A DNA stretch of 64,000 nucleotides from Prosapia bicincta (Eukaryota; Arthropoda; Insecta; Hemiptera; Cercopidae), in NCBI GenBank assembly GCA_036971475.1, contig JBAIZL010000376.1, positions 2,879,501-2,943,500 of the forward strand. Reading direction: 5' to 3'. The position numbers were made by a program, and so were the translations under genes. The notes under the pieces are model-generated. The model had not been told where the DNA came from, ran no database searches, and saw only the letters and a list, made by a program, of their open reading frames with translations. Numbering within the stretch: the first letter of the stretch is position 1; every line of letters begins with the position of its first letter. Below are positions 59,001 through 63,744 of the stretch, in pieces.

Positions 59001-61959
59001 ATCTGGAATGTTCTATGAACCAGCACTTTTTTAAAAAAACAAAACAAATCGTAGAGTACACTTCTTTATTATTATAAGATTTGACTACTCGAAAGTACAA
59101 AAAAGATGCCAATACGTAGGCTATTTATAGATTGTTTTGAATGTCCATGACAGTATCATGTTCATAAAAGGTTCGGTTTGTCATTACAGGAAAATATAGC
59201 TACAAAAACTTGTTAACTATGAAGGATCAATCAATCTATTCGAAGTCCTACACTATAAAGATACATTGTACGATGTAGCTATGTCATTGAATTCTTTAGT
59301 AACGAAAGAAGTAGACATAAGTGAAAGAAATCCAATAGAAGGAACAGCTAGAAGCATAAAAAATCTTCCAACTTCAAATTCTTTAAGGGTTGTTTCTGAA
59401 AACAATACTGAAGATTGGGTATATCCACATGAAAACACAGACCCATCACACAATGTAACTGTTGAAGATTTAATAAGGGCAATCTCAAAAGAAATAGTAG
59501 CTGACAGTGAATATTCAGATGAATAGATAGTTCAAGGAAAGGTAAACGTAGAGTAATACTCCAGCTGCTTTTACAACGCCGATAACGTTTGTTAACCCAG
59601 CAGGGGTCGCAGCACGGTCTTTTCCATCGGGCCTTCACTATTTTCTTAATAACTCGAATTGCCGATTTTGGCAAGCTTCCACCCCCTCAGTACCTTCAAA
59701 TAGACTCGTCCGCTGTCAAATGCTGTGTTTGTATTTCCGTTATCACCTACGTGTGTCTTAGTGCAGCAGCCTAGAGAAAAGCCAGTGTGGAAACCACCGT
59801 GCGCAACCCCTCGCATGGGCTAAAGTGTGACATAATTTTTAATTTCGCCTTTGTGTTATTGATCTTTTAGTGTGTTGTGTGTTATATTTATTGTGTTACT
59901 ACGCAATATGAATCGAGCAGAGGAAGAAAGACTTGCCAGACTGTTAGATAGCGTGGAAAGGGAAGAAAGGCGTGAGGAAGAAAGGATTGAAAATCCTGGT
60001 AGTGTTTGAAGATAACTTTCTCGTGACGTGCCTACTGTTGAAGCCGTTGACGAACCCGATTCAGATGATGAACAACAAGATCATGTTCATGTTCAAGAGG
60101 AATCAGAGTAGTCAGGAGATGAAGAAGAACCGTTGGATTACACATTCCAACGGAATTCATTGGTACAAAAAATCGACCTGTAACCTCAAACATTTTTGGG
60201 TGTAGAGGGAATTAAACATTACTGTCCATAATAAAGTAGTTATTCTCATCTCAACCATGCATAATAATGATGAAATTGATAACGAATCTGGAGATAAAAA
60301 TAAACCTTACATCCAAACATTTTACAATTCAACACAAGGGGGAGTAGACGTTGTTGATTAGTACAAGGCTGGATATTCAGCTGCACGATGCAGCAATCAA
60401 TGGCCCCTGACAGTGTGTTTTGGCATACTTAATACCACTGGAGTGAATGCTTTCATTGTGTACAAACATGCTAAAGGGAACTTAAAATATAGTCCGGGGA
60501 TGCTACCTCAAACAATTGGCTACTGAGCTATGGCGTGGTTACATGCTTCAACGCCATGGACGGGTTGAACTTCCACGTAATTTGAAAAGAAACATTGAAG
60601 AGATGCTGGGTTTACAGCCACAGGAGCGAAATATTGCAGAAGATGCACGTGAAGGACGATGAGGTCTATGCAACTGGAGACAAAGCAGGAAATAAAAAAA
60701 CTCAACAGCTGTCGTAGATTCATCTGCAGGGAACACACTGTACCTTCTTGTCATGACTGCGCCAACCTAGGGCATCAATCGGATGAGGACCTGTAAGGAA
60801 GTTCATTGCTATAACCCTCAGGTGCTTAGACATATTGTACGTAACTTTTTGTTTAAAATCATAAATTTTTACGATTTCATTTCATCACTATAATTGTAAT
60901 ATTATGATAAATTCACTTAAACATTCGACACATTTTGTTTCAAAATTGGTTCTTTTACATTACAGATATCGTAAACAGCCAGTGCATTTTCTTATTCAGA
61001 AATTAGTTTTCTTTCAGAATTATACATAAGTATTTGTAAAAGAGTCCTTATGTTATGACAATTTATCTAAAGTCTTGTATTTCTTTCAAGCAATAAATTT
61101 GTTAAATCTTAAAATATTTAAAATTATTTAGTATATTAATGCCACAATTAAAACCAATAGAACTTAAGTAAATACATTATACTTAATTAAAATTCTTGTA
61201 TTTTTAGAATAAAATATTGTTCAGTTTTTTTTTAATATTAATAAAATGACCTGGTCGAATCCACTGTGTACGACCCCTCATGTATTTTTCACGCGACCTC
61301 TGCCGGGTTAAAGGTGAGAAATGTTACTCGGGTGAGGAAGTTTTGCAATTGCATATCAGTCAGACATCCGTGATTATTTTAAAAATAAATACATTATAAA
61401 ATCATTAGTCTTTGTGTAGTTAAGTGTACTTGTGCATGTTTTATTTTAACGTTGTAGGAACAAAAAAACGTTTTTTCTTATAAATTTTGTGTGCATAAAC
61501 ATGTACTTTTATCAATATGTACGGAAATATAGTAATTGGATACAAACAAATATGGAAGGTAAGATTACAACACCGCATTCAATTGATAGGTAGCTAAACA
61601 TTAAGCACAGTACGTACTTTATTTAGGCTATATAGGTTAGATTCTATTACCTGGAAATCTCTGTTAACAACGGCAACATGCCGACCCCGACAGTGCCAGA
61701 TATTAGAGCTTTTACTGTTTAATAATTATTAATAATTACTATTATTATTAATTAACTAATAACTATTATTATTAATCTATTTAAAAATTTAAAGAAATTG
61801 ATTTCTAAGTTTGATTATTTACCTCAACATAAATCTGTCTCTCCATCTATTATGTTCAGTGCAAGCTGTATTGACAGCGATAAAAAACTCATCCATAGGG
61901 TCATACAGATTTCCATGTATTATCCAACAACATATCAGTTTGAAGAGGGGCATTGTAGC
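26066..61959 (-). CDS. TUBGCP3: Gamma-tubulin complex component 3 (3' half, eight exons)
   Basis: GCP3 pairs with GCP2 and gamma-tubulin in the small complex that nucleates microtubules at centrosomes and spindles. Eight exons with GT-AG borders join in frame into 486 residues plus a TGA. The segments match the human/insect GCP3 order: a [13 protein letters not shown] block, [87 protein letters not shown] and [17 protein letters not shown]. These cover the end of the N-terminal GRIP region and the whole C-terminal gamma-tubulin-binding GRIP domain. GCP3 is recognised over GCP2/4/5/6 by the VDGP...FLWR...EMVHYIHQ...YQ series. The family is about 900 residues, so roughly half is beyond 64000. 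Introns reach 11 kb and are full of mobile elements. Confidence 0.93.
26640..27080 (+). other. Unassigned protein-like patch in the last intron
   Basis: The plus strand includes an open segment reading [20 protein letters not shown] and [18 protein letters not shown] before a TAA at about 27078. No family recognised and the upstream part is broken by stops. It may be a decayed mobile-element ORF. Confidence 0.2.
27487..27506 (+). repeat. Homopolymer A tract (20 A)
   Basis: Twenty consecutive A residues follow a small hairpin (CAATAAAG...TTTATTG). This could be the tail of a retroposed sequence, but no body is recognised upstream. Confidence 0.6.
28076..29946. repeat. Large palindromic element with arms of about 500-550 bp
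   Basis: The left arm (about 28076-28620) and right arm (about 29040-29554 plus 29895-29946) are reverse complements with few differences, for example GTTCAATTCTTTGTTTATG against CATAAACAAAGAATTGAAC. The centre (28621-29040) holds a third, partial copy in direct orientation with a CAGCCGCCCGAGG core. The right arm is split by an insertion at about 29555-29894. No transposase; probably a foldback-type or non-autonomous DNA element within the last GCP3 intron. Confidence 0.8.
29555..29894 (+). mobile_element. 340-bp insertion in the right arm, SINE-like
   Basis: The left arm of the palindrome is continuous across this point (AACATGCTAATTAATGG in reverse), whereas the right arm is interrupted by about 340 bp bordered by CTAAT on both sides, a likely short target duplication. 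The insert ends with GGGGTCGATTCCTGCGCCC, which contains a tRNA B-box-like motif, but no correctly spaced A box is visible. Possibly a tRNA-related SINE. Confidence 0.45.
30262..31382. mobile_element. Foldback-like element with internal repeats of about 80 bp
   Basis: Outer inverted regions (left about 30300-30490, right about 31020-31380) share blocks such as GAACATGAATATC and CCGCGGAAAGTTA. Inside them, units containing GGATACTTCGTAGGTATA occur three times in one orientation (30490-30690) and four times inverted (30700-31010), spaced about 80 bp. The identical 14-mer ATTTCAACCAATTA at 30248-30261 and 31383-31396 flanks the structure as a candidate target duplication. Long arms made of subrepeats are typical of foldback elements. 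No transposase gene is seen. Confidence 0.6.
31950..32630 (-). pseudogene. Mariner-type transposase remnant
   Basis: The minus strand encodes [20 protein letters not shown] near 32420-32488, parallel to the helix-turn-helix block of the mariner at 62120-63740. Further downstream it reads [16 protein letters not shown] near 32000-32060, the block around the second catalytic Asp (usual form FQQDGAxxHTA). Stops and shifts are frequent. No terminal repeats recognised; an old, decayed copy of the same broad family. Confidence 0.7.
32640..35970. other. Intronic AT-rich DNA without recognised features
   Basis: Intron between GCP3 exons g and h. A splice-like acceptor followed by 30 open codons on the minus strand near 33427-33512 is not part of GCP3, since exons g and h join in phase without it. 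Confidence 0.4.
35978..36217 (-). CDS. TUBGCP3: GCP3 exon g
   Basis: 240 nt (80 codons), acceptor TTTGTTTTAG, donor CAG|GTCAGT. Long charged helix ([20 protein letters not shown]) ending in [13 protein letters not shown], matching the SQLRILTHFYQ motif near the C-terminus of GCP3. Phase 0 at both ends. Confidence 0.94.
36381..36607 (-). CDS. TUBGCP3: GCP3 exon f
   Basis: 227 nt, acceptor CTCCTTGCAG, donor AAG|GTTAGT. Encodes [20 protein letters not shown], then [20 protein letters not shown]. These helices form the middle of the C-terminal GRIP domain. It is joined to exon e across an intron of about 11 kb that holds the Tigger, LINE and PLE insertions. Confidence 0.95.
37136..37208. repeat. 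Compound CA/TA microsatellite
   Basis: A CA run (about 37138-37168) passes directly into a TA run (about 37169-37208). The Tigger-like end begins at its last TA. Confidence 0.9.
37464..37500. repeat. GA dinucleotide microsatellite
   Basis: About 18 GA units with one interruption lie at the junction between the Tigger-like left end and the GC-richer LINE 5' region. It may belong to the LINE 5' end. Confidence 0.8.
37991..38352 (+). pseudogene. Possible LINE ORF1 remnant
   Basis: An open frame ending at TAA 38350-38352 encodes a low-complexity Ala/Thr/Glu-rich stretch (for example [20 protein letters not shown]). It stands just before the endonuclease ORF, where ORF1 would end. No zinc-knuckle or coiled coil is recognisable, so the assignment rests on position. 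Confidence 0.35.
38362..39006 (+). pseudogene. LINE endonuclease domain
   Basis: Begins [24 protein letters not shown], then [37 protein letters not shown] and [19 protein letters not shown]. These are the N, E, Y and DxN motifs of the apurinic/apurinic-like LINE endonuclease that nicks target DNA. A TAG at 38530-38532 interrupts the frame. At the end, SDEPQ runs out of frame into HRHIRYGI; a small deletion appears to have removed the SD of the expected SDH motif. Confidence 0.85.
38978..39970 (+). pseudogene. LINE reverse transcriptase, N-terminal part
   Basis: From [15 protein letters not shown] the frame carries the linker and RT motifs: [51 protein letters not shown] and [20 protein letters not shown]. 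The frame is lost at a run of 12 G at 39945-39956 and continues in another frame from about 39957. Confidence 0.88.
39957..40290 (+). pseudogene. LINE reverse transcriptase, middle part
   Basis: Continues the RT with [20 protein letters not shown] and [15 protein letters not shown], which holds the first catalytic Asp, then ends in GCSQGG at a run of 19 G (40272-40290). The expected motif is GCPQGGVLSP, so the homopolymer lies exactly on the Gly-Gly codons. The frame resumes on the other side as GVLSPLLW. Confidence 0.88.
40285..41978 (+). pseudogene. LINE reverse transcriptase C-part, RNase H and zinc-knuckle
   Basis: Begins [15 protein letters not shown], followed by the catalytic GYADDIVVL and [16 protein letters not shown]. 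The RNase H domain spans about 41130-41510: [42 protein letters not shown] and [12 protein letters not shown]. The Asp normally found before SQAA is missing (SINRPSQAA). The C-terminal knuckle reads [18 protein letters not shown], with Tyr where the first Cys is usual. The ORF is intact from the G run to a TAG. Confidence 0.9.
42318..43593 (+). pseudogene. Tigger/pogo-like transposase, frameshifted
   Basis: Starts [20 protein letters not shown]; a frameshift near 42390 then leads to [19 protein letters not shown], the first helix-turn-helix. The CENP-B-type second DNA-binding domain follows ([20 protein letters not shown]), then a stop at 42683-42685. The DDE domain lies at 42834-43166: [33 protein letters not shown] and [11 protein letters not shown]. 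The C-terminal acidic tail ([13 protein letters not shown]) ends at 43593. Several shifts and stops; inactive. Confidence 0.85.
43991..44024. repeat. TA microsatellite beside the PLE
   Basis: About 17 TA units immediately upstream of the left inverted arm of the Penelope-like element. The same arrangement recurs at 56020-56056. Confidence 0.9.
44150..44181 (-). other. Hammerhead-like motif in the left PLE arm
   Basis: On the minus strand: TTGACAAAGACCACTGTGTG, continuing GTTGAAAT. Helix II is GACCAC/GTGGTT with loop TGT and is followed by GAAA, but the first box is UUGACAA rather than CUGANGA. Conserved in both arms, so it is part of the element. Probably a degenerate or altered core. Confidence 0.35.
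44562..44971 (+). pseudogene. PLE reverse transcriptase, 5'-truncated
   Basis: Reads [20 protein letters not shown], then [18 protein letters not shown] (RT motif B) and [13 protein letters not shown], with the YIDD catalytic pair, then ITFLDVEV. The N-terminal RT motifs that precede these are absent because the left arm starts just upstream. TAA at 44969-44971 and further stops up to 45055 separate it from the endonuclease ORF. Not functional alone. Confidence 0.88.
45056..45787 (+). CDS. PLE RT C-terminus and GIY-YIG endonuclease
   Basis: An open frame of 243 codons. The first part ([20 protein letters not shown]) is the RT thumb/linker; the middle holds the Cys motif CNRPRCKTC; the end is the GIY-YIG nuclease with [20 protein letters not shown] followed by [17 protein letters not shown] cuts the target DNA for PLE insertion. 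The canonical Gly-Ile-Tyr is VIY here. The ORF ends with a TAA at 45785-45787 near the start of the right arm. The true upstream start is lost, so this is a partial protein. Confidence 0.85.
   Translation: MNDRELDDFNRKISTAFQRRGYPERLIENQIHSAQSSVHHKPQTEQNKLSLITDYHPGLHKLNKILRDGFKILQASVHTKNLFTDPPQIWYKQPPNLKNILVHPKLPDPDAEKPHKLPHGSFPCNRPRCKTCPIHPSANSFNSQTTKMVFKIQGHHNCTSKNVIYQLQCKLCSAQYIGLITDGLNIRMNGHRHDVKIMNMDRPTAQHAASHNITTFDDCYTTKIIKSLPPDCNPSELRRWELS
46060..46096 (+). other. Hammerhead-like motif in the right PLE arm
   Basis: Inverted counterpart of 44150-44181: TTGATTGACAAAGACCAC, loop TGT, GTGGTT, GAAA. Same departures from the hammerhead consensus. Confidence 0.35.
46660..47117 (+). pseudogene. 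Second PLE lineage, GIY-YIG remnant
   Basis: In shifting frames the plus strand reads [18 protein letters not shown], then [18 protein letters not shown], then [10 protein letters not shown] and finally [20 protein letters not shown] and [17 protein letters not shown]. This is the connector and GIY-YIG domain of a different Penelope-like family (intact GIY). Several stops. It lies 0.5 kb after the other PLE, in the same orientation. Confidence 0.7.
47750..47894 (-). CDS. TUBGCP3: GCP3 exon e
   Basis: 145 nt, acceptor TTATTACAG, donor G|GTATAT. Encodes [20 protein letters not shown] and [10 protein letters not shown]...LLRMNTEFQ, the FNFLWRAKRMEYIL region of GCP3. Phase 0 in, phase 1 out. Confidence 0.95.
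48712..49348 (-). mobile_element. Decayed pogo/Tigger-like element
   Basis: Ends are imperfect inverted repeats: TACTCCAATTATCCGAAT at the left and, in reverse, CAACTCCAATTTATTCAAAC with CCGACTATCCGAA at the right. Inside, the minus strand (about 48860-48985) reads [20 protein letters not shown] and [15 protein letters not shown], like the CENP-B-type DNA-binding domain of Tigger transposases (WFxxxRxxNxPISGPxLxEKA). Stops elsewhere; the DDE domain is not recognisable. Confidence 0.55.
49542..49746 (-). CDS. TUBGCP3: GCP3 exon d
   Basis: 205 nt, acceptor TTGTTTCAG, donor ACA|GTAGGT. Encodes [20 protein letters not shown], ...RSTNAQFED... and [17 protein letters not shown], nearly identical in pattern to vertebrate GCP3. 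Phase 2 in, phase 0 out. Confidence 0.96.
49985..50690 (-). pseudogene. PLE reverse transcriptase remnant
   Basis: The minus strand reads [33 protein letters not shown] (catalytic YVDD changed to YVND), [14 protein letters not shown] and, after shifts, [20 protein letters not shown] down to 50035. These are consecutive RT motifs and the thumb of Penelope-like elements. The changed catalytic Asp and several shifts make it dead. It may belong to the same family as the remnant at 46660-47117, but in the opposite orientation. Confidence 0.75.
51155..51370. repeat. Two perfect-looking 108-bp tandem copies
   Basis: The unit starting TATCACTCCTACAGTAAAG at 51155 is repeated from 51263 with no differences that I can see. 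It lies in the intron just downstream of GCP3 exon c. Identity suggests a recent duplication or an assembly repeat. Confidence 0.9.
51606..51801 (-). CDS. TUBGCP3: GCP3 exon c
   Basis: 196 nt, acceptor ATGTTCAG, donor GA|GTAAGT. Encodes a helix around [15 protein letters not shown] and then [20 protein letters not shown], the hallmark GQGDF motif of GCP proteins. Phase 1 in, phase 2 out. Confidence 0.95.
52516..54835 (-). mobile_element. piggyBac element, nearly intact (2320 bp)
   Basis: TTAA at 52512-52515 and 54836-54839. Ends read CCCCTTAACGG and, in reverse, CCCCTTACTGG. It encloses one transposase gene in minus orientation that fills most of the element. This is the best preserved DNA transposon in the window and lies in the intron between GCP3 exons c and b. 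Confidence 0.92.
52787..54372 (-). pseudogene. piggyBac transposase with one frameshift
   Basis: Starts [20 protein letters not shown], an acidic N-terminus. The catalytic domain carries the usual piggyBac blocks: [40 protein letters not shown] (first Asp), [10 protein letters not shown] (second Asp), then [13 protein letters not shown] (third Asp). After VHDYKK the frame shifts by one base at a run of 7 A near 53222-53230, then continues [20 protein letters not shown] to the C-terminal Cys-rich domain [20 protein letters not shown]...C and a TAA. Length about 560 residues, normal for the family. The single slip in an A run is the only lesion seen. Confidence 0.92.
54840..56015. other. Intronic AT-rich DNA, nothing recognised
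   Basis: Part of the GCP3 intron between exons c and b. No ORF or repeat family recognised. Confidence 0.4.
56020..56215. mobile_element. PLE terminal fragment inserted at a TA microsatellite
   Basis: Directly after a CA/TA run (about 56005-56056) come TTTTTGGACTAGATAGGAG, ACTGACAGACTTACC, AATAGTCC and AAATAAACACATAAAA. These match the outer part of the left arm of the PLE at 44050 onward, in the same order and also right after a TA run. It is about 160 bp long with no coding region. Confidence 0.75.
56460..56611 (-). CDS. TUBGCP3: GCP3 exon b
   Basis: 152 nt, acceptor TTTTCTCCTCAG, donor G|GTAAAT. Encodes [20 protein letters not shown] followed by [13 protein letters not shown], matching the SMIPSF...GKSINFL region of GCP3. 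It ends in phase 1. Confidence 0.92.
56770..57170 (+). pseudogene. Mariner-type transposase remnant
   Basis: The plus strand reads [20 protein letters not shown] then [20 protein letters not shown]. This corresponds to FQQDGAxxHTA...FGxRxISxxTxFPYPxxSPDL around the second and third catalytic residues of mariner-type (IS630) transposases; the Asp is Glu here. A tail resembling [11 protein letters not shown] follows. Different subfamily from 62120-63740. Stops interrupt it; no terminal repeats seen. Confidence 0.7.
57308..57697. repeat. Minisatellite, 10 copies of a 39-bp unit
   Basis: The unit runs from TTAACAGAAAGTAGGTGAAG through ATAAATGGTTATAGAAAGG. Ten copies fill 390 bp with only a few variants (AGGAGAAG for AGGTGAAG, and one TTAAGAG). 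It lies in the GCP3 intron between exons b and a. Confidence 0.95.
57700..59195. other. Intronic AT-rich DNA, nothing recognised
   Basis: No gene or repeat family recognised in this part of the GCP3 intron. Confidence 0.4.
59200..59526 (+). CDS. Unrecognised 108-residue ORF with a splice-like acceptor
   Basis: After an acceptor-like AATATAG the plus strand is open from [20 protein letters not shown] to [13 protein letters not shown] and a TAG at 59524-59526. The composition is protein-like and acidic at the end. The first ATG inside is at 59281. I do not recognise a family; it lies inside a minus-strand GCP3 intron and just before a piggyBac element, so a terminal fragment of a transposase or captured exon is possible. 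Confidence 0.3.
   Translation, partial: LQKLVNYEGSINLFEVLHYKDTLYDVAMSLNSLVTKEVDISERNPIEGTARSIKNLPTSNSLRVVSENNTEDWVYPHENTDPSHNVTVEDLIRAISKEIVADSEYSDE
59596..61307 (+). mobile_element. Third piggyBac family, internally deleted (1712 bp)
   Basis: TTAA at 59592-59595 and 61308-61311. Ends read CCCAGCAGGGGTCGC and, in reverse, CCCGGCAGAGGTCGC, a different terminal repeat from the two other piggyBac elements here. It encloses a plus-strand transposase relic that lacks the catalytic core. Confidence 0.88.
59908..60797 (+). pseudogene. piggyBac transposase relic without catalytic core
   Basis: Starts [20 protein letters not shown], a charged N-terminus. After shifts and a deletion it resumes as [20 protein letters not shown] with VD and [20 protein letters not shown], the typical last part of the piggyBac catalytic domain (KPEIVxFYNxTKGGVDVVD). 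The Cys-rich end is recognisable as [20 protein letters not shown]. The region with the first two catalytic Asp residues is missing. Confidence 0.75.
61823..61959 (-). CDS. TUBGCP3: GCP3 exon a (first in window)
   Basis: 137 nt, acceptor TAAATACAG, donor AG|GTAAAT. It begins in phase 0 with [20 protein letters not shown] and continues [12 protein letters not shown]...WRDRFMLR. This is the conserved block just before the RKSMIPSF stretch of vertebrate GCP3. It ends with two bases of an Arg codon completed by the next exon. Confidence 0.9.
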
Positions 61960-62220
61960 CTGTATTTAGAAAGAAAACCATAGCTAAGAAAAATACTAAC
62001 AAATACATATAACTTTTTTGTATTAAAAAATATATAATTTGAACAAAATCTTGGCCAAACAAAATTTGATTTTAAAACACTTTAACATATACTAATGTTA
62101 ACTTGATGCATAACATATACAGGGAGCGGGAGAAATACCTGACGGTTTTTAAATAAAAATAGCTTCAGTACTTATACATATTTTTTAAATAATATTCGAG
62201 CTGGCTTGTGAGTAAAAGTT

Positions 62221-62445
62221 ATAATTAAATAATAAAAATATATACAACTTACAAATATACAATTTTTTAATTGTAGCATAAACCTTTGCTAAAACTTTAT
62301 AGGTTATGTTTAATATATATATATTTTTTAGTTAATTTCATTTGTGTATTTTCACTGAAGATGACGACAAAGTAGTCGTCGAAACGCGTTTGAAATAAAA
62401 AATTGTATATTTGTGAGTTGTATATATTTTTATTATTTAATTATA
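62221..62445. repeat. 225-bp palindromic element carrying a hammerhead-like core
   Basis: The 48-bp arm at 62221-62268 is repeated inverted at 62398-62445 with one mismatch, giving a strong hairpin. The 129-bp centre contains a hammerhead-like motif at 62345-62397 and no ORF. It interrupts the non-coding left part of the mariner, so it is younger than that element. It may be a solo Penelope-type terminal repeat or a non-autonomous ribozyme-bearing element. Confidence 0.75.
62347..62396 (+). ncRNA. Candidate minimal hammerhead ribozyme
   Basis: CTGAAGA (62355-62361) matches the core CUGANGA. Helix II is GACGAC (62363-62368)/GTCGTC (62375-62380) with loop AAAGTA, followed by GAAA (62381-62384). 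CGCG and TT follow, where a very short helix III and a cleavage triplet would be. Upstream TTTCA (62350-62354) pairs with downstream TGAAA (62391-62395) as helix I. The layout is that of the type I, short-helix-III hammerheads described in Penelope-like elements. Departure: one extra T (62362) between the core and helix II. Activity not known. Confidence 0.55.
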
Positions 62446-62529
62446 TTTTTTAAAGTTTATTATTTGTTACACATTATAAAAGATGGCAATTAATGAAAAA
62501 CACAATATCATGATAAAAAAACACGGAAA

Positions 62530-63698
62530 TACAACCTGTTATTACTTAAAGATAACACACTTAAGTGGTGTCCATTCTTCGTCATGCATTCCTCCAGTCT
62601 TGAAATGAAACTGTCAAACACTTTTCCAAACATCTCGTTTGTTATGGAAGTGATTTCTTGAGTTATAGCTTCCTTCAAATCCTCCAATGTACGGGGTTTG
62701 TTTGTGTAGACTTTTGATTTGAGGTAACCCCCAAAAAAAAGTCACACACACTGAGGTCAGGGGATCGTGCGGGCCAAGCAAAGTCACCATTCTGTGAGAT
62801 AACACGGCCACGGAAATTAGTCCTCAAATTATCCATGAAGACATTTGCTGTGTGAGAAGTGGCTCCGTCTTGTTGGAACCAAATCTTTCTAATAGCTAAA
62901 CGTTTCCTTTTTAGTTCTGGTATCAAAAAACTGTCTAACATCCATAGATAACATTCATGGTTGACTGTAACCGTACGCCCACCTTCCTCAAAAACGTATG
63001 GTCCGATGACATTTCTTAGTTACTGCGCACCACACAGTAACTTTAGCACTATGTAAAGGGCGTTCGTGCAACTATTGTGGGTTCTCATTCTACCAATCTT
63101 TCGATCTAAAGTTCTGTTTATTAACATAGTCATCAAGGTGAAAATGAGCCTCATCACTCATTAGAAGAATTTTCTGGTCATCCATCAAATTGATCATTTG
63201 CTCTGAAAATGCCTGGCGATTAGTGTAGTCATGAGGCTGAAGTTTTTGGACAATGGCAATTTTATACGAATGAAGGTTTAGATTGTAGTGCAAAATACGT
63301 CTTACTGTGCGATCAGAAATTTGAAGAGCGGCAGCTTGCCTACGCCCGGGTCTATGTGGGCTTGTTAGCACAGCTTGTCTCACTTGCTCAATGTTGTCCG
63401 GTGTTCTCACTGACCTTGGACGTCCTGTAGGCCTTTGTTTTAAAGATGAACCAGTTGTTCTAAAACTAACCACCCACAGTTTGATTGCGTTTCGGGATGG
63501 GATGCGTCCTCTACGACTTACATTAAAATGCCTACGAAACTGACGTTGTGCAGCAACAACCGAATCACCACTTTTAAAATACGTCTCAATGACAAATGCA
63601 CGATGTACACCGGACCACTGCTCCATGGCTACTGAAATGGCGTCGAATGGCCTTGTCAACGCGCAGTGTGCCCCATCACCCTCCACACAACTGCTCAA
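62530..63698 (-). pseudogene. Mariner-type transposase, frameshifted
   Basis: The N-terminal part (63090-63698, minus) is open: the motif YFKSGDSVVAAQRQFRRHFN is the first helix-turn-helix, QISDRTVRRILHYNLNLHSY the second, and LLMSDEAHFHLDDYVNKQN holds the first catalytic Asp. After a stop near 63090 the frame is broken. It resumes at 62941-62675 with KIWFQQDGATSHTANVF (second Asp) and FAWPARSPDLSVCDFFLG (third Asp). The tail to about 62530 is readable only with shifts. Typical family length is about 340-350 residues. Inactive copy. Confidence 0.88.
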
Positions 63699-63744
63699 CT
63701 GTACGCGATTGAAAATCGTCAGGTATTTCTGCCGTCCCTGTATA

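Larger units (their letters stand above)
62120..63740 (-). mobile_element. Mariner-type (IS630) element with TA target sites
   Basis: Flanked by TA at 62118-62119 and 63741-63742. The left end reads CAGGGAGCGGGAGAAATACC and the right end, in reverse, CAGGGACGGCAGAAATACC; both continue TGACG. At about 1620 bp it includes a 225-bp foreign palindrome (62221-62445). It sits in the GCP3 intron upstream of exon a. Confidence 0.88.
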
